Below are positions 34,341-43,705 of a stretch of DNA of 64,000 bases, one piece after another; within the stretch, counting starts at the first letter, position 1; each line of letters starts with the position of its first letter. A model generated the notes under the pieces. It did no database searches, was not told where the DNA came from, and saw only the letters and a list, made by a program, of their open reading frames with translations. Location of the stretch: NCBI RefSeq assembly GCF_039962255.1, contig NZ_JAMPKY010000003.1, positions 434,001 to 498,000 of the forward strand, given 5' to 3'. A program made the position numbers and the translations under genes. This DNA is from Leptolyngbya subtilissima AS-A7 (GTDB taxonomy: Bacteria; Cyanobacteriota; Cyanobacteriia; Phormidesmidales; Phormidesmidaceae).

Positions 34341-35177
34341 TTAACCTCCCGCCTCACCTAGATTGAGTGACAGCTGCTCTGGGTAGAGCTCGCGGTAAAG
34401 GGTTTCCAGGTCGCCCCGGCGATACATATGACGATTGCCTCGCCTTGAGGTGCGGCGTTCACAGCCGCGGGCGTCGAGCTGCCGCTGCAGGTCGACCCGA
34501 GGGCAGTCAAACACCTTGACAGCATCCCGCAGGGGCACCCACTGCTCGACAAACTGCTGCCGCAGGGCATCGTCAGAGGTGTTGGCCAAACGTTCTAACA
34601 GCAAATTGGCCAGTAGCCAGCAAGCCTTGGTATCGGCTAGGGCGCGATGCGATCGCCCCACATCAAAGCCGAAGTGTCGCACCAGCTGCGGCAAACTGCG
34701 GGAGGGCAGATCGGCCAGCAGCAGCCGCGACAAAATTACGGTGCAAAACTGCTGGGCCTCAGGGCGCTTAAAACCCTGGCCCAGCCGCTGGTACTCCGCC
34801 TGAATAAAGCTGTAGTCAAAGGCCAGGTTGTGGCCGGTGAGCACCCCTTGGTCTAGGGGCGATCGCAGCGCTTGCCATACCACATCGGCAGCGGTACCCT
34901 GCTCGACCATGGCGGTGGTGATGCCCGTTAGCCGGGTAATGGTATGGGGTACGCGCACCTTGGCATTGACCACAAAGGATGCCTCGTGAATAATCCCCTG
35001 GTCTAGCGAACCCTGCACCAGCGCAATTTCAATCACCCTGGCCTCGTCTGGACGAGACCCAGTTGTTTCTACATCTACCACCGTCAGCAGCCCCTTGGAC
35101 AACTGGCGGTAGTAGGCCAACAACTGGTCTGTCAAGAGCGCAGATTGAGCAATACCACCCACCGACACAGGAACCAT
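34341..35177 (-). CDS. DnaQ-like DEDDh 3'-5' exonuclease
   Basis: A 278-residue protein whose N-terminal two thirds form an exonuclease domain of the DnaQ epsilon type. Motifs are VVDVETTGS (Asp and Glu), HNLAFDYSFI (Asp) and SHRALADTKACW (His and Asp), so all catalytic residues are present. The C-terminal part with DFDxCERRTSRRGNRHMYRRG-like basic residues may bind nucleic acid. It could serve as a proofreading subunit or as a repair or RNA exonuclease; these cannot be separated by sequence. It starts at the ATG at 35177 and is followed by the WG-repeat gene on the same strand after about 150 bases. Confidence 0.88.
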   Translation of the reverse strand: MVPVSVGGIAQSALLTDQLLAYYRQLSKGLLTVVDVETTGSRPDEARVIEIALVQGSLDQGIIHEASFVVNAKVRVPHTITRLTGITTAMVEQGTAADVVWQALRSPLDQGVLTGHNLAFDYSFIQAEYQRLGQGFKRPEAQQFCTVILSRLLLADLPSRSLPQLVRHFGFDVGRSHRALADTKACWLLANLLLERLANTSDDALRQQFVEQWVPLRDAVKVFDCPRVDLQRQLDARGCERRTSRRGNRHMYRRGDLETLYRELYPEQLSLNLGEAGG

Positions 35178-35242
35178 AGGGCAAAGACTAGGGGAACCCT
35201 CCTAAGGTGCCATATTTTGTCTGACGCCACCGCTCAGACCCT

Positions 35243-35280
35243 AAAAACTTAGCCAGGCAACCTAACAGCTACCTGGCTAA
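35243..35280 (-). terminator. Rho-independent terminator of the WecG-type gene (minus strand)
   Basis: TTAGCCAGG at 35249-35257 pairs perfectly with CCTGGCTAA at 35272-35280. Read on the minus strand the hairpin is followed by GTTTTT (35243-35248), and it lies 30 bases beyond the stop of the glycosyltransferase gene. Confidence 0.75.
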
Positions 35281-35309
35281 ACCAACGGATCGAGCATATC
35301 CCGGTAAGA

Positions 35310-36371
35310 CTATCCAACCTTACGAGACGCGGTTCCATCCACGGTGGGCTTGCGCCAGAGCCGGGCAAAGCGCTCTTTGATCACCAACCACAGGAAGGGA
35401 AAATCGTCGACCAGGTAGCGTTTCCACAGTCGCCCGGGCTCGGTGCTCAGGCGGTAGAGCCACTCTAAGCCCAGCTTGCTCAACAGTTCCGGCGAGCGGG
35501 GCTTATTGCCCGCCTCAAAGTCGATGGCGGCCCCTACAGCTAGGAAAATATCAATATTGGGCAGCTGCTCGCGGTACTTGGCGATCCACTTTTCTTGTTT
35601 GGGTGCGCCAACGCCTACGACCAGCACGTTGGCGGGCGACTGACGAATCATCTCCAGGATGCGATCGCACTCGGTCTCGTTCTTTTCAAAGCCAAAGGAC
35701 GGCGAGTGGGCCTGCACAATAATCTGCCGCCCAATGCGAGCATTGATGCGCTCCATCGCCTGAGCCGCAATGCCGTCCGCTCCGCCCATCAAAAAGATTT
35801 TGATGGCTTCGTTGTTACGGTGGTGCTCACAAAACATGGGAAACAGGTCTGACCCCGAAATCTTAGCTTTGAGAGGCGTGCCCAAAAACTTAGAAGCAAA
35901 CATCAGCACCTGGCTATCGCAGACGCGATAGTCGGCCTTGCTGTAGGCCTTGACAAAGTCCATATCCTTTTGGAGCTTCATCAGGTGATCGACGTTGGGG
36001 GTAAATACCACGCCCTTCTTAAGCTGGCTCAAAAAGTCATTGACCGAAATGTTGTCGATCGGAATGCTAAGAATCTCGACCTGGGTTTGAATGCGCTCGT
36101 ACTGCTGTTTGCGCAGCTCTCGGGCGGTGGATTCTAGGGCTGCCTTGCGAAACTGCCGATACAGCTGCTTGACGTTTTCTGCTGGTACCGGCTCACCAGC
36201 CTGAACTGCCGCCAGAGAAGCACCTGCTGGGTCAATCGATGACAAATTGCTGGGCTCTAAGCCCTGCTCCACAACTGGATTGATAACGACTTCGTTGACA
36301 ACAGCTGCATCAATAGCTGATGTGACAACTTGTCCAGTAGACTGTGACTCCATAGGATTATCCAACTTCAA
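35310..36371 (-). CDS. WecG/TagA/CpsF family glycosyltransferase
   Basis: The 353-residue protein has a GT26 (WecG/TagA/CpsF) domain from about residue 96. The domain is recognised by VVFTPNVDHLMKLQ (the TxNxD motif), CDSQVLMFASK, then IFLMGGADG, the VVGVGAPKQEKWI motif and AVGAAIDFEAG. Family members add N-acetylmannosaminuronate or related sugars to lipid-linked carriers on the inner face of the membrane, for exopolysaccharide or wall polymers. About 95 N-terminal residues precede it, acidic and Val/Pro-rich at first and then basic and helical; this extension is unusual. No other polysaccharide genes are close, so the acceptor is unknown. A second Met at 36356 could also be the start. Confidence 0.87.
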   Translation of the reverse strand: MKLDNPMESQSTGQVVTSAIDAAVVNEVVINPVVEQGLEPSNLSSIDPAGASLAAVQAGEPVPAENVKQLYRQFRKAALESTARELRKQQYERIQTQVEILSIPIDNISVNDFLSQLKKGVVFTPNVDHLMKLQKDMDFVKAYSKADYRVCDSQVLMFASKFLGTPLKAKISGSDLFPMFCEHHRNNEAIKIFLMGGADGIAAQAMERINARIGRQIIVQAHSPSFGFEKNETECDRILEMIRQSPANVLVVGVGAPKQEKWIAKYREQLPNIDIFLAVGAAIDFEAGNKPRSPELLSKLGLEWLYRLSTEPGRLWKRYLVDDFPFLWLVIKERFARLWRKPTVDGTASRKVG

Positions 36372-36888
36372 GAACCAGAGAGATACCGATTAACTAAAGC
36401 GCTTAGGTAACTGTTTGCCCTACGCCAACAACCCCTATTGCTTGCTCAACCCTCGATGGTTCGTTGGGCAAATGCGACCGCTGCTACAAACTAGCTTAGT
36501 GTTACAAAAATAACTAGTCATATTGGTATAATCACGGTATTTTGTCGGGATGCTTGCTGGTTAGGTGGTGGAAAGGGGTGACCCACCTCAACCCAGTGCG
36601 CAGATCTTCGCTTACTGTCTTAGGAGACTCACTCAGTCTAGGGCAGGGTGCGAGAAAGCACGGACAGCATCGACACAGTTCATAAAAGCTGAATACCTCT
36701 GTGAAGCTGACTTTGACTTCACCGCGATCGCAGGAGACAGCTACTTGAGGCAGGAGCAGCTCGGGCTGCTGTTCCCTCTATCCTTTAGAATTGCAGCAGT
36801 CTGACTAATGCTTTGGTGGTTCTGTACGGCCTTTCACCGAGTGCAGATTACCTACAGGGCGCTTGAAAACTGCCGTTACCTATTGCCC
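36372..36888. other. Long divergent upstream region of flv1
   Basis: About 517 bases separate the glycosyltransferase gene (minus) from flv1 (plus). A TATAAT at 36527-36532 is the best promoter box. A plus-strand frame of 79 codons at 36565-36804 has no protein-like features and is not called. A long leader of about 350 bases is possible if the TATAAT is used. Confidence 0.4.
36527..36532 (+). promoter_or_regulatory. Candidate -10 box upstream of flv1
   Basis: A perfect TATAAT is present, with GTTACA at 36501-36506 as a poor -35 candidate because the spacer would be 20 bases. The start of flv1 lies about 350 bases downstream. Confidence 0.3.
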
Positions 36889-38601
36889 ATGACCTCTCCT
36901 CCTCGCGATGTTCAGCTTTACGCCATGGCCGCAGGCACCACGGTCCTGCGCTGCCGCAGTTGGAACCGCCTTCGGTTTGAGATTGAGTACGGGTTAGAGC
37001 GCGGCACTACGGCAAATACCTATCTGATTCAGGCCGATCGCGTTGCCCTGATCGACCCCCCTGGTGAATCGTTCAGCGACATATTTCTAGCTGCCCTAGA
37101 GGGCCACATTGACCTATCTCAGCTGAATTACATCGTTTTAGGGCACATCAACCCCAACCGGGTCGAGACTTTAAAGATTCTGCTGAAGCGGTTGCCAGAC
37201 GTTACTGTGGTGTGCTCAAACCCTGCCGCCTTAGCTCTCAAGGACCTGCTGCCTGAAGCCTCACCTCACCTTCGGGTCATTCGCAGCGGCGATGATCGCC
37301 TCGATTTAGGCCAAGGCCATCATCTTCAGTTTGAGCTGATTCCCACCCCGCGTTACCCTGGTGGGCTGGCTACCTTTGACCCTTACTCTCAGGTGCTGTA
37401 TTCTGACAAGCTCTTTGGGGCTCACCGCTGCGACGATGCGGTCTTTGACCTCAGCTGGCAAGACCTGCTCGAAGATCGGCGCTACTACTTTGACTGTCTG
37501 TTTGCTGCCAGTGCTCGCCAGGTGCTCGCAGCCCTGGGTCGTGTGACCACCCTACCCTTTCAGACCTTGGCTCCTGGGCACGGGCCGGTGGTGCGCTACA
37601 GCCCCCGAGAACTGGTACAGAGTTACCGTGACTGGGGACAAGCCCAAACCAGCCAAGACCTCTCGGTGGCGCTGATCTATGCCTCGGCCTATGGCAATAC
37701 AGCCACCATTGCCCAGGCGCTGGCCCGAGGCATCACCAAGGCCGGAGTGTCGGTGGAGTCGATCAATGCTGAGCAGGCTAGCCCCGACGAAATCAAATCG
37801 GCCGTAGAAGGCTCGGCTGGGTTTTTAATGGGGTCGCCTACCCTGGGTGGCCACACCCCTACTCCGATGCAGACGGCCCTGGGGATTGTGCTGTCGACCG
37901 CTTCTAAGACCCAGCCGGCGGGGGTGTTTGGCTCCTTTGGCTGGAGCGGGGAAGCCATTGATCTGTTGGAGAGCAAGCTCAAAGACGGCGGCTATAGCCT
38001 GGCCTTTGAGCCCATTCGCGTGAAGTTTAAGCCCACCGATGTCACCCTCAAATATTGCGAAGAGGTGGGCACCGACTTCGCTCAGGGGCTCAAAAAGGCC
38101 ACGCGAGCGAAGCAGCCGCGCACCCCGGCCTCAGCGGTGGAGCAGGCTGTCGGCCGGATTGTGGGGTCGCTGTGCATTGTCACCGCCCGCCATGGGGAGG
38201 TGTCGAGTGCCATGCTGGCCTCTTGGGTGTCCCAGGCTTCCTTTGCGCCGCCAGGGTTTACGGTGGCGGTGGCCAAGGATCGGGCGATCGAGTCGCTGCT
38301 GTACCCCGGCTATGGGTTTGTGCTGAATATTTTGGCGGAGGGACGGCACCTGGGGCCGATGAAGCACTTTCTCAAACCCTTTGCCCCTGGCGAGGACCGC
38401 TTTGCCGAAATTGAAACTGATGTGGCCGAGAATGGCGCGCCGATCTTGACTGAGGCGATCGCCTACCTAGAGTGCACCGTCGAGCAGCGTATGGAGTGCG
38501 GCGATCACTGGCTGGTATACGCCACGGTGCAGGCGGGCCGGGTGTTAGATGGCAACGGTAAAACCGCCATTCACCACCGCAAAACCGGTACTCACTATTA
38601 A
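36889..38601 (+). CDS. flv1: Class C flavodiiron protein, Flv1-type
   Basis: Flavodiiron proteins of cyanobacteria reduce O2 to water with electrons from photosystem I. The 570-residue protein has the three class C parts: a beta-lactamase-like domain (about 30-235), a flavodoxin domain (SAYGNTATIAQAL, about 265-410) and a flavin reductase domain (about 420-570). The iron-binding HxExDH motif is replaced by HINPNR and the next histidine position reads TPRYPGG, while YSDKLFG and PGHGP keep an Asp and a His. These losses are typical of Flv1 (and Flv2), which work with a canonical partner such as Flv3. The start at ATG 36889 matches known Flv1 N-termini (PRDVQ); the frame is open to 36808. Confidence 0.85.
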   Translation: MTSPPRDVQLYAMAAGTTVLRCRSWNRLRFEIEYGLERGTTANTYLIQADRVALIDPPGESFSDIFLAALEGHIDLSQLNYIVLGHINPNRVETLKILLKRLPDVTVVCSNPAALALKDLLPEASPHLRVIRSGDDRLDLGQGHHLQFELIPTPRYPGGLATFDPYSQVLYSDKLFGAHRCDDAVFDLSWQDLLEDRRYYFDCLFAASARQVLAALGRVTTLPFQTLAPGHGPVVRYSPRELVQSYRDWGQAQTSQDLSVALIYASAYGNTATIAQALARGITKAGVSVESINAEQASPDEIKSAVEGSAGFLMGSPTLGGHTPTPMQTALGIVLSTASKTQPAGVFGSFGWSGEAIDLLESKLKDGGYSLAFEPIRVKFKPTDVTLKYCEEVGTDFAQGLKKATRAKQPRTPASAVEQAVGRIVGSLCIVTARHGEVSSAMLASWVSQASFAPPGFTVAVAKDRAIESLLYPGYGFVLNILAEGRHLGPMKHFLKPFAPGEDRFAEIETDVAENGAPILTEAIAYLECTVEQRMECGDHWLVYATVQAGRVLDGNGKTAIHHRKTGTHY

Positions 38602-38882
38602 GCTGCGTGAACGACTGGCCCCGAAGTGGTTACGCCATAACCGAATATGCTACCAGTAGGGATACTGCCCAAGGGGCTGAGCGGCTTAACTGGAGCCTGT
38701 TTCAGCTTGCTATGAAACCTAGCTCGTAGGTTCAGCAGGTGGGGCAAATTGGGTCAGGGTGCCGGTGGTTTGGGTTCAGTGGGCCTAGACAACCGGGGCG
38801 GCTGGGCATTCTATAGCCAACACCGCCGACCGTGACGAGGTTGACCGCTCATACAGTAAACCGCTTTAAAATCCCAAGGTTT

Positions 38883-40319
38883 ATGCCCGTTGTTTCTCAC
38901 TGCTCCGATCGCGACCAGACGTTGCAGTCGGCCTACCGGTTTTTAGATCGTCGGTTGGGTCAGGCGCGGCAGAGTCATCAGCCCCAGCTGGTGAGCCTGA
39001 GTTTTGATATTCCCCCGGTTGACCCGCTGATGGTGTTGGCCCGGCTGGCTCCCAGCAGCGATCGCCACCTGTACCTTGAAACCCCCGCCGCTCAGCGATC
39101 GGTGGTGGGATTTGGTGCCGCGCTGGTCTACGAAACTGCGGGAGCGCGCCGCTTTGCCCAGGCCCGCCGATTCATTGAGCAGTGGCGTGGCAAAACCCAC
39201 CGCTACAGCGAAGCAGGGCCAGCTGCGGCTCTGAGCGGGGCTGATGGAACCCGATTTTTTTGCGCATTCACCTTTTTTGCCGACTCTCAGGATGGCGAGG
39301 CGACCTTTCCTGCCGCGACGGTGGTGTTACCCCAGTGGCAGCTGGTGCGCCAGGGGGGGCAGGGCGTACTGACGCTAAATCACCTGGTGACGACGACCTC
39401 CGATGTGGAGACCATCATTGACGACCTGGCTAACCAGCTGCGAGCAGTAGAGCGCCTGGGCACGGCTCCCTGGCGCGATCCGCTGCATCCGGCTCGGCTA
39501 CCGGTACAGCCTGTGCCCGAGGCTGGCCAACAGTTCAGGACGGCCGTAGACCGCGCCCTGAGCTACATGACCCGGCATCCGGTACAAAAAATTGTGCTGG
39601 CCCATGCCCTAGACTGGGTCAGCACTGAGCCGATACAGCCTCTGGCGGCCCTGGGGCGTCTGCGGCAGCGCTACCCGGACTGCCATGTATTTTCCGTGGG
39701 CCAGGGCAACGGCAAGACGTTCATGGGAGCCAGTCCGGAACGGCTGCTCAGCCTTACCCAAGGCCAACTAATCACCGATGCTTTGGCTGGGTCGGCGCCT
39801 CGGGGGGGCTCGCCATTTCAGGACGACTATCTCGCCCAGGGGCTATTGCACAATCCCAAAGAACGAGGAGAGCACCGGCTGGTGGTAGAGTTTTTGGCCC
39901 GGCAGCTCCGGAGCGTAGGGCTATGGCCCCAGTACCAGCCTCGGCCTAAGGTGCGGCGACTGTCCAACATTCAGCATTTGCATACGCCGATGCGTGCCCG
40001 CGTGCCCCGTCATATTCACCCGCTGCACATTGTGGAGGCCCTGCACCCAACTCCTGCGGTGGCTGGGGTGCCAACCCGTGAAGCCTGCGACCAGATTCTG
40101 CGCTTTGAAGATTTTGATCGGGGGCTCTACGCGGCGCCCTTGGGATGGGTGGGGGCCAATGGCGACAGCGAGTTTATTGTGGGCATTCGCTCGGCGCTAG
40201 TGGCGGATACCTGGGTGCGGCTGTACGCCGGGGCTGGTATTGTAGCAGGGTCTAACCCCGATCGCGAGTGGGCAGAAATTAAGCTCAAGCTGCGCGCCCT
40301 GGGCGAGTCGCTGGTGTAG
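38883..40319 (+). CDS. menF: Isochorismate synthase MenF
   Basis: MenF converts chorismate to isochorismate, the first step towards phylloquinone, the quinone of photosystem I. The 478-residue protein has the chorismate-binding fold in its C-terminal half: QKIVLAHALD, FMGASPERLL, DALAGSAPRGG and the final YAGAGIVAGSNPDREWAEIKLK are hallmarks shared with TrpE and EntC-type enzymes. The N-terminal part is less conserved, as usual. ATG 38883 is preferred; the GTG at 38832 would add 17 residues of unlikely sequence. menD starts 17 bases downstream, so the two genes form an operon. Confidence 0.93.
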   Translation: MPVVSHCSDRDQTLQSAYRFLDRRLGQARQSHQPQLVSLSFDIPPVDPLMVLARLAPSSDRHLYLETPAAQRSVVGFGAALVYETAGARRFAQARRFIEQWRGKTHRYSEAGPAAALSGADGTRFFCAFTFFADSQDGEATFPAATVVLPQWQLVRQGGQGVLTLNHLVTTTSDVETIIDDLANQLRAVERLGTAPWRDPLHPARLPVQPVPEAGQQFRTAVDRALSYMTRHPVQKIVLAHALDWVSTEPIQPLAALGRLRQRYPDCHVFSVGQGNGKTFMGASPERLLSLTQGQLITDALAGSAPRGGSPFQDDYLAQGLLHNPKERGEHRLVVEFLARQLRSVGLWPQYQPRPKVRRLSNIQHLHTPMRARVPRHIHPLHIVEALHPTPAVAGVPTREACDQILRFEDFDRGLYAAPLGWVGANGDSEFIVGIRSALVADTWVRLYAGAGIVAGSNPDREWAEIKLKLRALGESLV

Positions 40320-40336
40320 GCCCCTTCTATTGATCC

Positions 40337-42118
40337 ATGACTTTTGATTTTCGCAATACTAACGCCCTTTGGGCCTCGGTGCTGGCGGCCACACTAGCTC
40401 GACTGGGGCTGAAAACCGCTGTAATTTCGCCTGGTTCACGCTCTACGCCCCTGACTATAGCCCTGGTCAGCCACCCTGAGATTGAGGCGGTGCCGGTGCT
40501 CGATGAGCGATCGGCGGCGTTTTTTGCTCTAGGTCTGGCTCGGCGAACCGGGCAGCCGGTGGTGTTGGTCTGCACCTCCGGTACCGCTGGGGCCAACTAC
40601 TACCCCGCCGTGATTGAGGCGCGAGAAAGCCGCATTCCCCTGCTGGTGCTAACCGCCGATCGCCCCCCCGAGCTGCGCGACTGTGCTTCGGGCCAAACCA
40701 TCGATCAGCAAAGGCTGTTTGGCACGTTCCCGAACTGGTATGCGGAGCTAGCGGTGCCCGTGGCGGAAGTGGCCATGCTGCGCTATCTGCGACAGATCTT
40801 GGGGCAGGCTTGGGGGCGATCGCTCTATCCAGTAGCGGGGCCAGTGCATCTCAACTGTCCCTTCCGCGACCCCTTAGCCCCGATCGCCGATGGCTCGGTG
40901 ACACACTTAAAGGATGAAATCAGCGATGACTTTCTAGCGGCGGTTGAGGTGCCAGCTTTGGGAGACTTCTCGACACCAGGGATAGATCTGCCTTGGCTGG
41001 AGACTTGGCGAGGATGCGATCGCGGCCTAATTATCGCTGGGCCGGCACAGCCCGTCGATCCGCTAGGTTACTGCAAGGCCGTTGCTGCTCTAGCCAACTA
41101 CCTGGGCTGGCCAGTGCTGGCTGAGGGGTTATCGCCGCTGCGTAACGCAGCCTCATTGAATTCGCACTTGGTTAGCACCTATGACATGGCATTGAGACAG
41201 CCCACCTGGGCGAAAGATCTGATGCCTGAGCAGGTGATTCAGCTCGGTCCCCTGCCCACCAGCAAACGACTGCGCCAGTGGCTACAGGATACTCAGCCTC
41301 GCCGCTGGGTGCTCGACCCGGATGGGACTAGCCTCGACCCTCTCCACGGTCCGGTCACTGCGGTGCCCCTCAGCGTCACCGCCCTGTCGCGAGCGTTGCC
41401 TCCCATCTCAGCAGCGCCTCAGACGGGGCTCTACCACGACCAGTGGTTAGTTTTAGATAAGGAATTGCGTCAGTATCTCGATCGCGCTTTAGCAGAGCTG
41501 AATGAACTCTTTGAGGGCAAATCACCCTGGCTGCTGGCCCGCTGTTTGCCGAAAGGGACTCCGGTAGTTGTCGCTAACAGTATGCCGATCCGCGACGTGG
41601 AGTGGTTTTGGCCGCCGGGCGATCGCGCCCTGCGCCCCTACTGCAACCGGGGGGCTAACGGCATCGATGGCACGCTCTCGACAGCTCTAGGAATCGCCCA
41701 CGATGGCCCGCCTGCGGTGCTACTTACAGGCGATCTGGCCCTGCTCCACGACATCAACGGTTGGCTCAGCGTGCCGCGCCTGCGGGGCCATCTCACCGTG
41801 GTGGTGGTCAACAACCGGGGGGGCGGTATTTTTGATCAACTGCCCGTCGCCACCCTACCCATCCCTGGCGAACGCTGGTTTGAAGACTTTTTTACCACGC
41901 CTCAAACCGCTGACTTCAATCGTCTTTGCGCTGCCTACGGCGTGAACTACGAGCGAGTTGAAACCTGGAGTCAGCTAATGGCCAGCGTCAGCAGTTTACC
42001 CACCACCGGTGTGAGGTTGCTGGAGGTACGGTGCGATCGCACCCAATCCCACCACCTGCGACAACAGCTCCTCACTCCTCCAGAGAATCTATCGAACCTT
42101 TTGCACCAGAATCCTTAG
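40337..42118 (+). CDS. menD: SEPHCHC synthase MenD
   Basis: MenD joins 2-oxoglutarate, as a decarboxylated thiamine adduct, to isochorismate, giving SEPHCHC on the phylloquinone pathway. The 593-residue protein is a thiamine diphosphate enzyme: VISPGSRSTPLTIAL with DERSAAFFALGLA forms the PYR domain, including the catalytic glutamate, and the PP domain contains LTGDLALLHDINGWL followed by VVVNNRGGGIFDQLP, which bind the diphosphate through Mg. Length and motifs are standard. It follows menF by 17 bases on the same strand. It converges with the histidine kinase gene about 46 bases away. Confidence 0.96.
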   Translation: MTFDFRNTNALWASVLAATLARLGLKTAVISPGSRSTPLTIALVSHPEIEAVPVLDERSAAFFALGLARRTGQPVVLVCTSGTAGANYYPAVIEARESRIPLLVLTADRPPELRDCASGQTIDQQRLFGTFPNWYAELAVPVAEVAMLRYLRQILGQAWGRSLYPVAGPVHLNCPFRDPLAPIADGSVTHLKDEISDDFLAAVEVPALGDFSTPGIDLPWLETWRGCDRGLIIAGPAQPVDPLGYCKAVAALANYLGWPVLAEGLSPLRNAASLNSHLVSTYDMALRQPTWAKDLMPEQVIQLGPLPTSKRLRQWLQDTQPRRWVLDPDGTSLDPLHGPVTAVPLSVTALSRALPPISAAPQTGLYHDQWLVLDKELRQYLDRALAELNELFEGKSPWLLARCLPKGTPVVVANSMPIRDVEWFWPPGDRALRPYCNRGANGIDGTLSTALGIAHDGPPAVLLTGDLALLHDINGWLSVPRLRGHLTVVVVNNRGGGIFDQLPVATLPIPGERWFEDFFTTPQTADFNRLCAAYGVNYERVETWSQLMASVSSLPTTGVRLLEVRCDRTQSHHLRQQLLTPPENLSNLLHQNP

Positions 42119-42163
42119 GCTACACGAGCCCAGTTTCAGCAGTTGGCATTCCCAACTACTCAT

Positions 42164-43285
42164 CTACCCCTCTCCCCCTTTTCCTTTCACTCCCTTCGCC
42201 TGGGGCAGCCAAAACGTAAACTCACTGCCCTGACCCAAGGTGCTTTTAACCTCAATCTTGCCCCCCTGCACCTCGACCAAGCGGCGGCAGATGGTCAAAC
42301 CTAGACCCGTGCCTCCAGAATTGCGGTTACGGGAGCGATCGGCCCGCCAAAATCGCTCAAATACGTAGGGCAAGTCTTCCTCAGCAATCCCAATGCCGGT
42401 GTCAGTCACGCTGACGTAAACCCGGCTGTTCTGGGCCCATGCCTTGACCGTAACCGCGCCCTTCTCGGTGTAGCGCAGGGCATTGCCCAGCAAATTGATC
42501 ACGATTTGCTCAATGCGGCTAGGGTCGGCGTCCACCAGCGGCAGATCGGGCGGACACTGCAAGGTAATTGCGACGCGATCGGTGCTAGCAAACTGGTCGG
42601 CAAAAGGTCGCACCAGCGCGGTCAGCATTGGGCACAGCGCCACTGTCTGGGCTTGGATGGGTAGATAGCCCGCTTCCAGCTTAGACAGCTCTTGTAGGTC
42701 ATTGACTAGGCGCTGGAGGCGCGTTGTCTCCCCTGCCAACCGCTGGTAAAGCTCGGGCTCTGGGGCAACGGTGCCATCTGCCAGCCCCTCCAGATAGCCG
42801 TGGATGATTGTTAGCGGAGTGCGCAGTTCATGGGTGAGATCGCCAATCAGCTCGCGGCGGTGCTCTTCCACGCCCTCCAGATCTGCCGCCATGCGATTAA
42901 AACTGCTGGCCAACCGCTGAATTTCCAAAATTTCTGAGGGCGGCACGCGGGCGTTCAATCGGCCAGCGGCAAACGATCGCGTCACCTCCGTCATCTGATC
43001 AAGCGGGCGAATGATGCGCCGCGACACCAAGTAGCTCAAGCCCCCGGCGGTACCCCCACCCACCAAGATCGCCCACAGCATGCCCCGGCTCCAGGCGGCC
43101 TCAAACCCCTTGACTAGCTGGGTGCGACGCTGCACGCTCAGCACCCCATTCTCATAGCGCTCCAGGGAAATCACAAAAAGACGGGGGGTGTAAAGCCTGC
43201 CAAAGATAGCCAGGGCCAAAATGCCAATTCCCATCACCGCTAGGTGAGAGATGAAGAGACGGCTACGGAGACTAATTTTGGCCAT
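42164..43285 (-). CDS. Membrane sensor histidine kinase, BaeS-like
   Basis: The 373-residue kinase has two membrane helices (about 8-32 and 60-85) with a short periplasmic loop between, then HAMP, a HisKA dimerisation helix with the phosphorylated His near residue 152 (DLTHELRTPLT), and an HATPase domain with N-box (VINLLGNALRYT), G1 (VTDTGIGI) and G2 (SGGTGLGLTICR). The short sensor loop suggests that it senses within the membrane or through a partner. No response regulator gene is next to it, so it is an orphan kinase. ATG 43285 is chosen over 43333 because the first helix then starts at the usual distance. The ferredoxin gene is 64 bases upstream on the same strand. Confidence 0.9.
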   Translation of the reverse strand: MAKISLRSRLFISHLAVMGIGILALAIFGRLYTPRLFVISLERYENGVLSVQRRTQLVKGFEAAWSRGMLWAILVGGGTAGGLSYLVSRRIIRPLDQMTEVTRSFAAGRLNARVPPSEILEIQRLASSFNRMAADLEGVEEHRRELIGDLTHELRTPLTIIHGYLEGLADGTVAPEPELYQRLAGETTRLQRLVNDLQELSKLEAGYLPIQAQTVALCPMLTALVRPFADQFASTDRVAITLQCPPDLPLVDADPSRIEQIVINLLGNALRYTEKGAVTVKAWAQNSRVYVSVTDTGIGIAEEDLPYVFERFWRADRSRNRNSGGTGLGLTICRRLVEVQGGKIEVKSTLGQGSEFTFWLPQAKGVKGKGGEG

Positions 43286-43349
43286 AGTACAGGACGACCT
43301 TGAAGTTTTGCCTGGGGAGGGAAGACCCAGCACCCTAGGCTAGACCAAA

Positions 43350-43577
43350 CTAGGTCGGGGTGTTTTGCAGTTCGGGCTGTTCTTCGGGCAGAATAGCGCC
43401 TTCTACGGGGCACACCTGGAGGCAAATGCCGCAGTCAATGCAGGTTGAAAAGTCAATCCAGTACCAGTCGGTGCCCTTGGTGTTTTTGCCGGGACCTTCG
43501 TGGATGCAGGCTACTGGGCAGGCGTCGACGCAGTCGGCGACGCCTTCACAAACGTTAGTCACAATCGTATGGGCCAC
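43350..43577 (-). CDS. Bacterial-type ferredoxin, two iron-sulphur clusters
   Basis: A 75-residue ferredoxin with eight cysteines: Cys10, Cys16, Cys20 and Cys24 in the N-terminal half and Cys46, Cys49, Cys52 and Cys56 in CIDCGICLQVCP. The second set is a normal CxxCxxCxxxCP site for a [4Fe-4S] cluster. The first has the wider Cys-x5-Cys spacing of seven-iron ferredoxins and may bind [3Fe-4S]. The segment IHEGPGKNTKGTDWYWID is typical of this group. Such proteins carry electrons at low potential, separate from the plant-type ferredoxin used by photosystem I. It is followed by a histidine kinase gene. Confidence 0.92.
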   Translation of the reverse strand: MAHTIVTNVCEGVADCVDACPVACIHEGPGKNTKGTDWYWIDFSTCIDCGICLQVCPVEGAILPEEQPELQNTPT

Positions 43578-43626
43578 AATCTCTCCTCATAGGCACAAAA
43601 TAATGTCGGGGAATTGAAGTTCCCCT

Positions 43627-43647
43627 GGGTAGACAGTTTGGCTACCC
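43627..43647. terminator. Weak hairpin between hisZ and ferredoxin genes
   Basis: GGGTAG at 43627-43632 pairs with CTACCC at 43642-43647 around a nine-base loop, 59 bases downstream of the hisZ stop. No T tract follows on the minus strand, so its role as terminator is uncertain. Confidence 0.3.
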
Positions 43648-43705
43648 TAACCCTGTAACTATTTTCCCGTAAGAAATTTGGCCAGGGCAAAGGCCATCCC
43701 CAACG

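Noticed and set aside
36565..36804. Open frame of 79 codons upstream of flv1
   Set aside because: It has no ribosome-binding site, no recognisable family features and an odd composition. It more likely lies in the flv1 leader.
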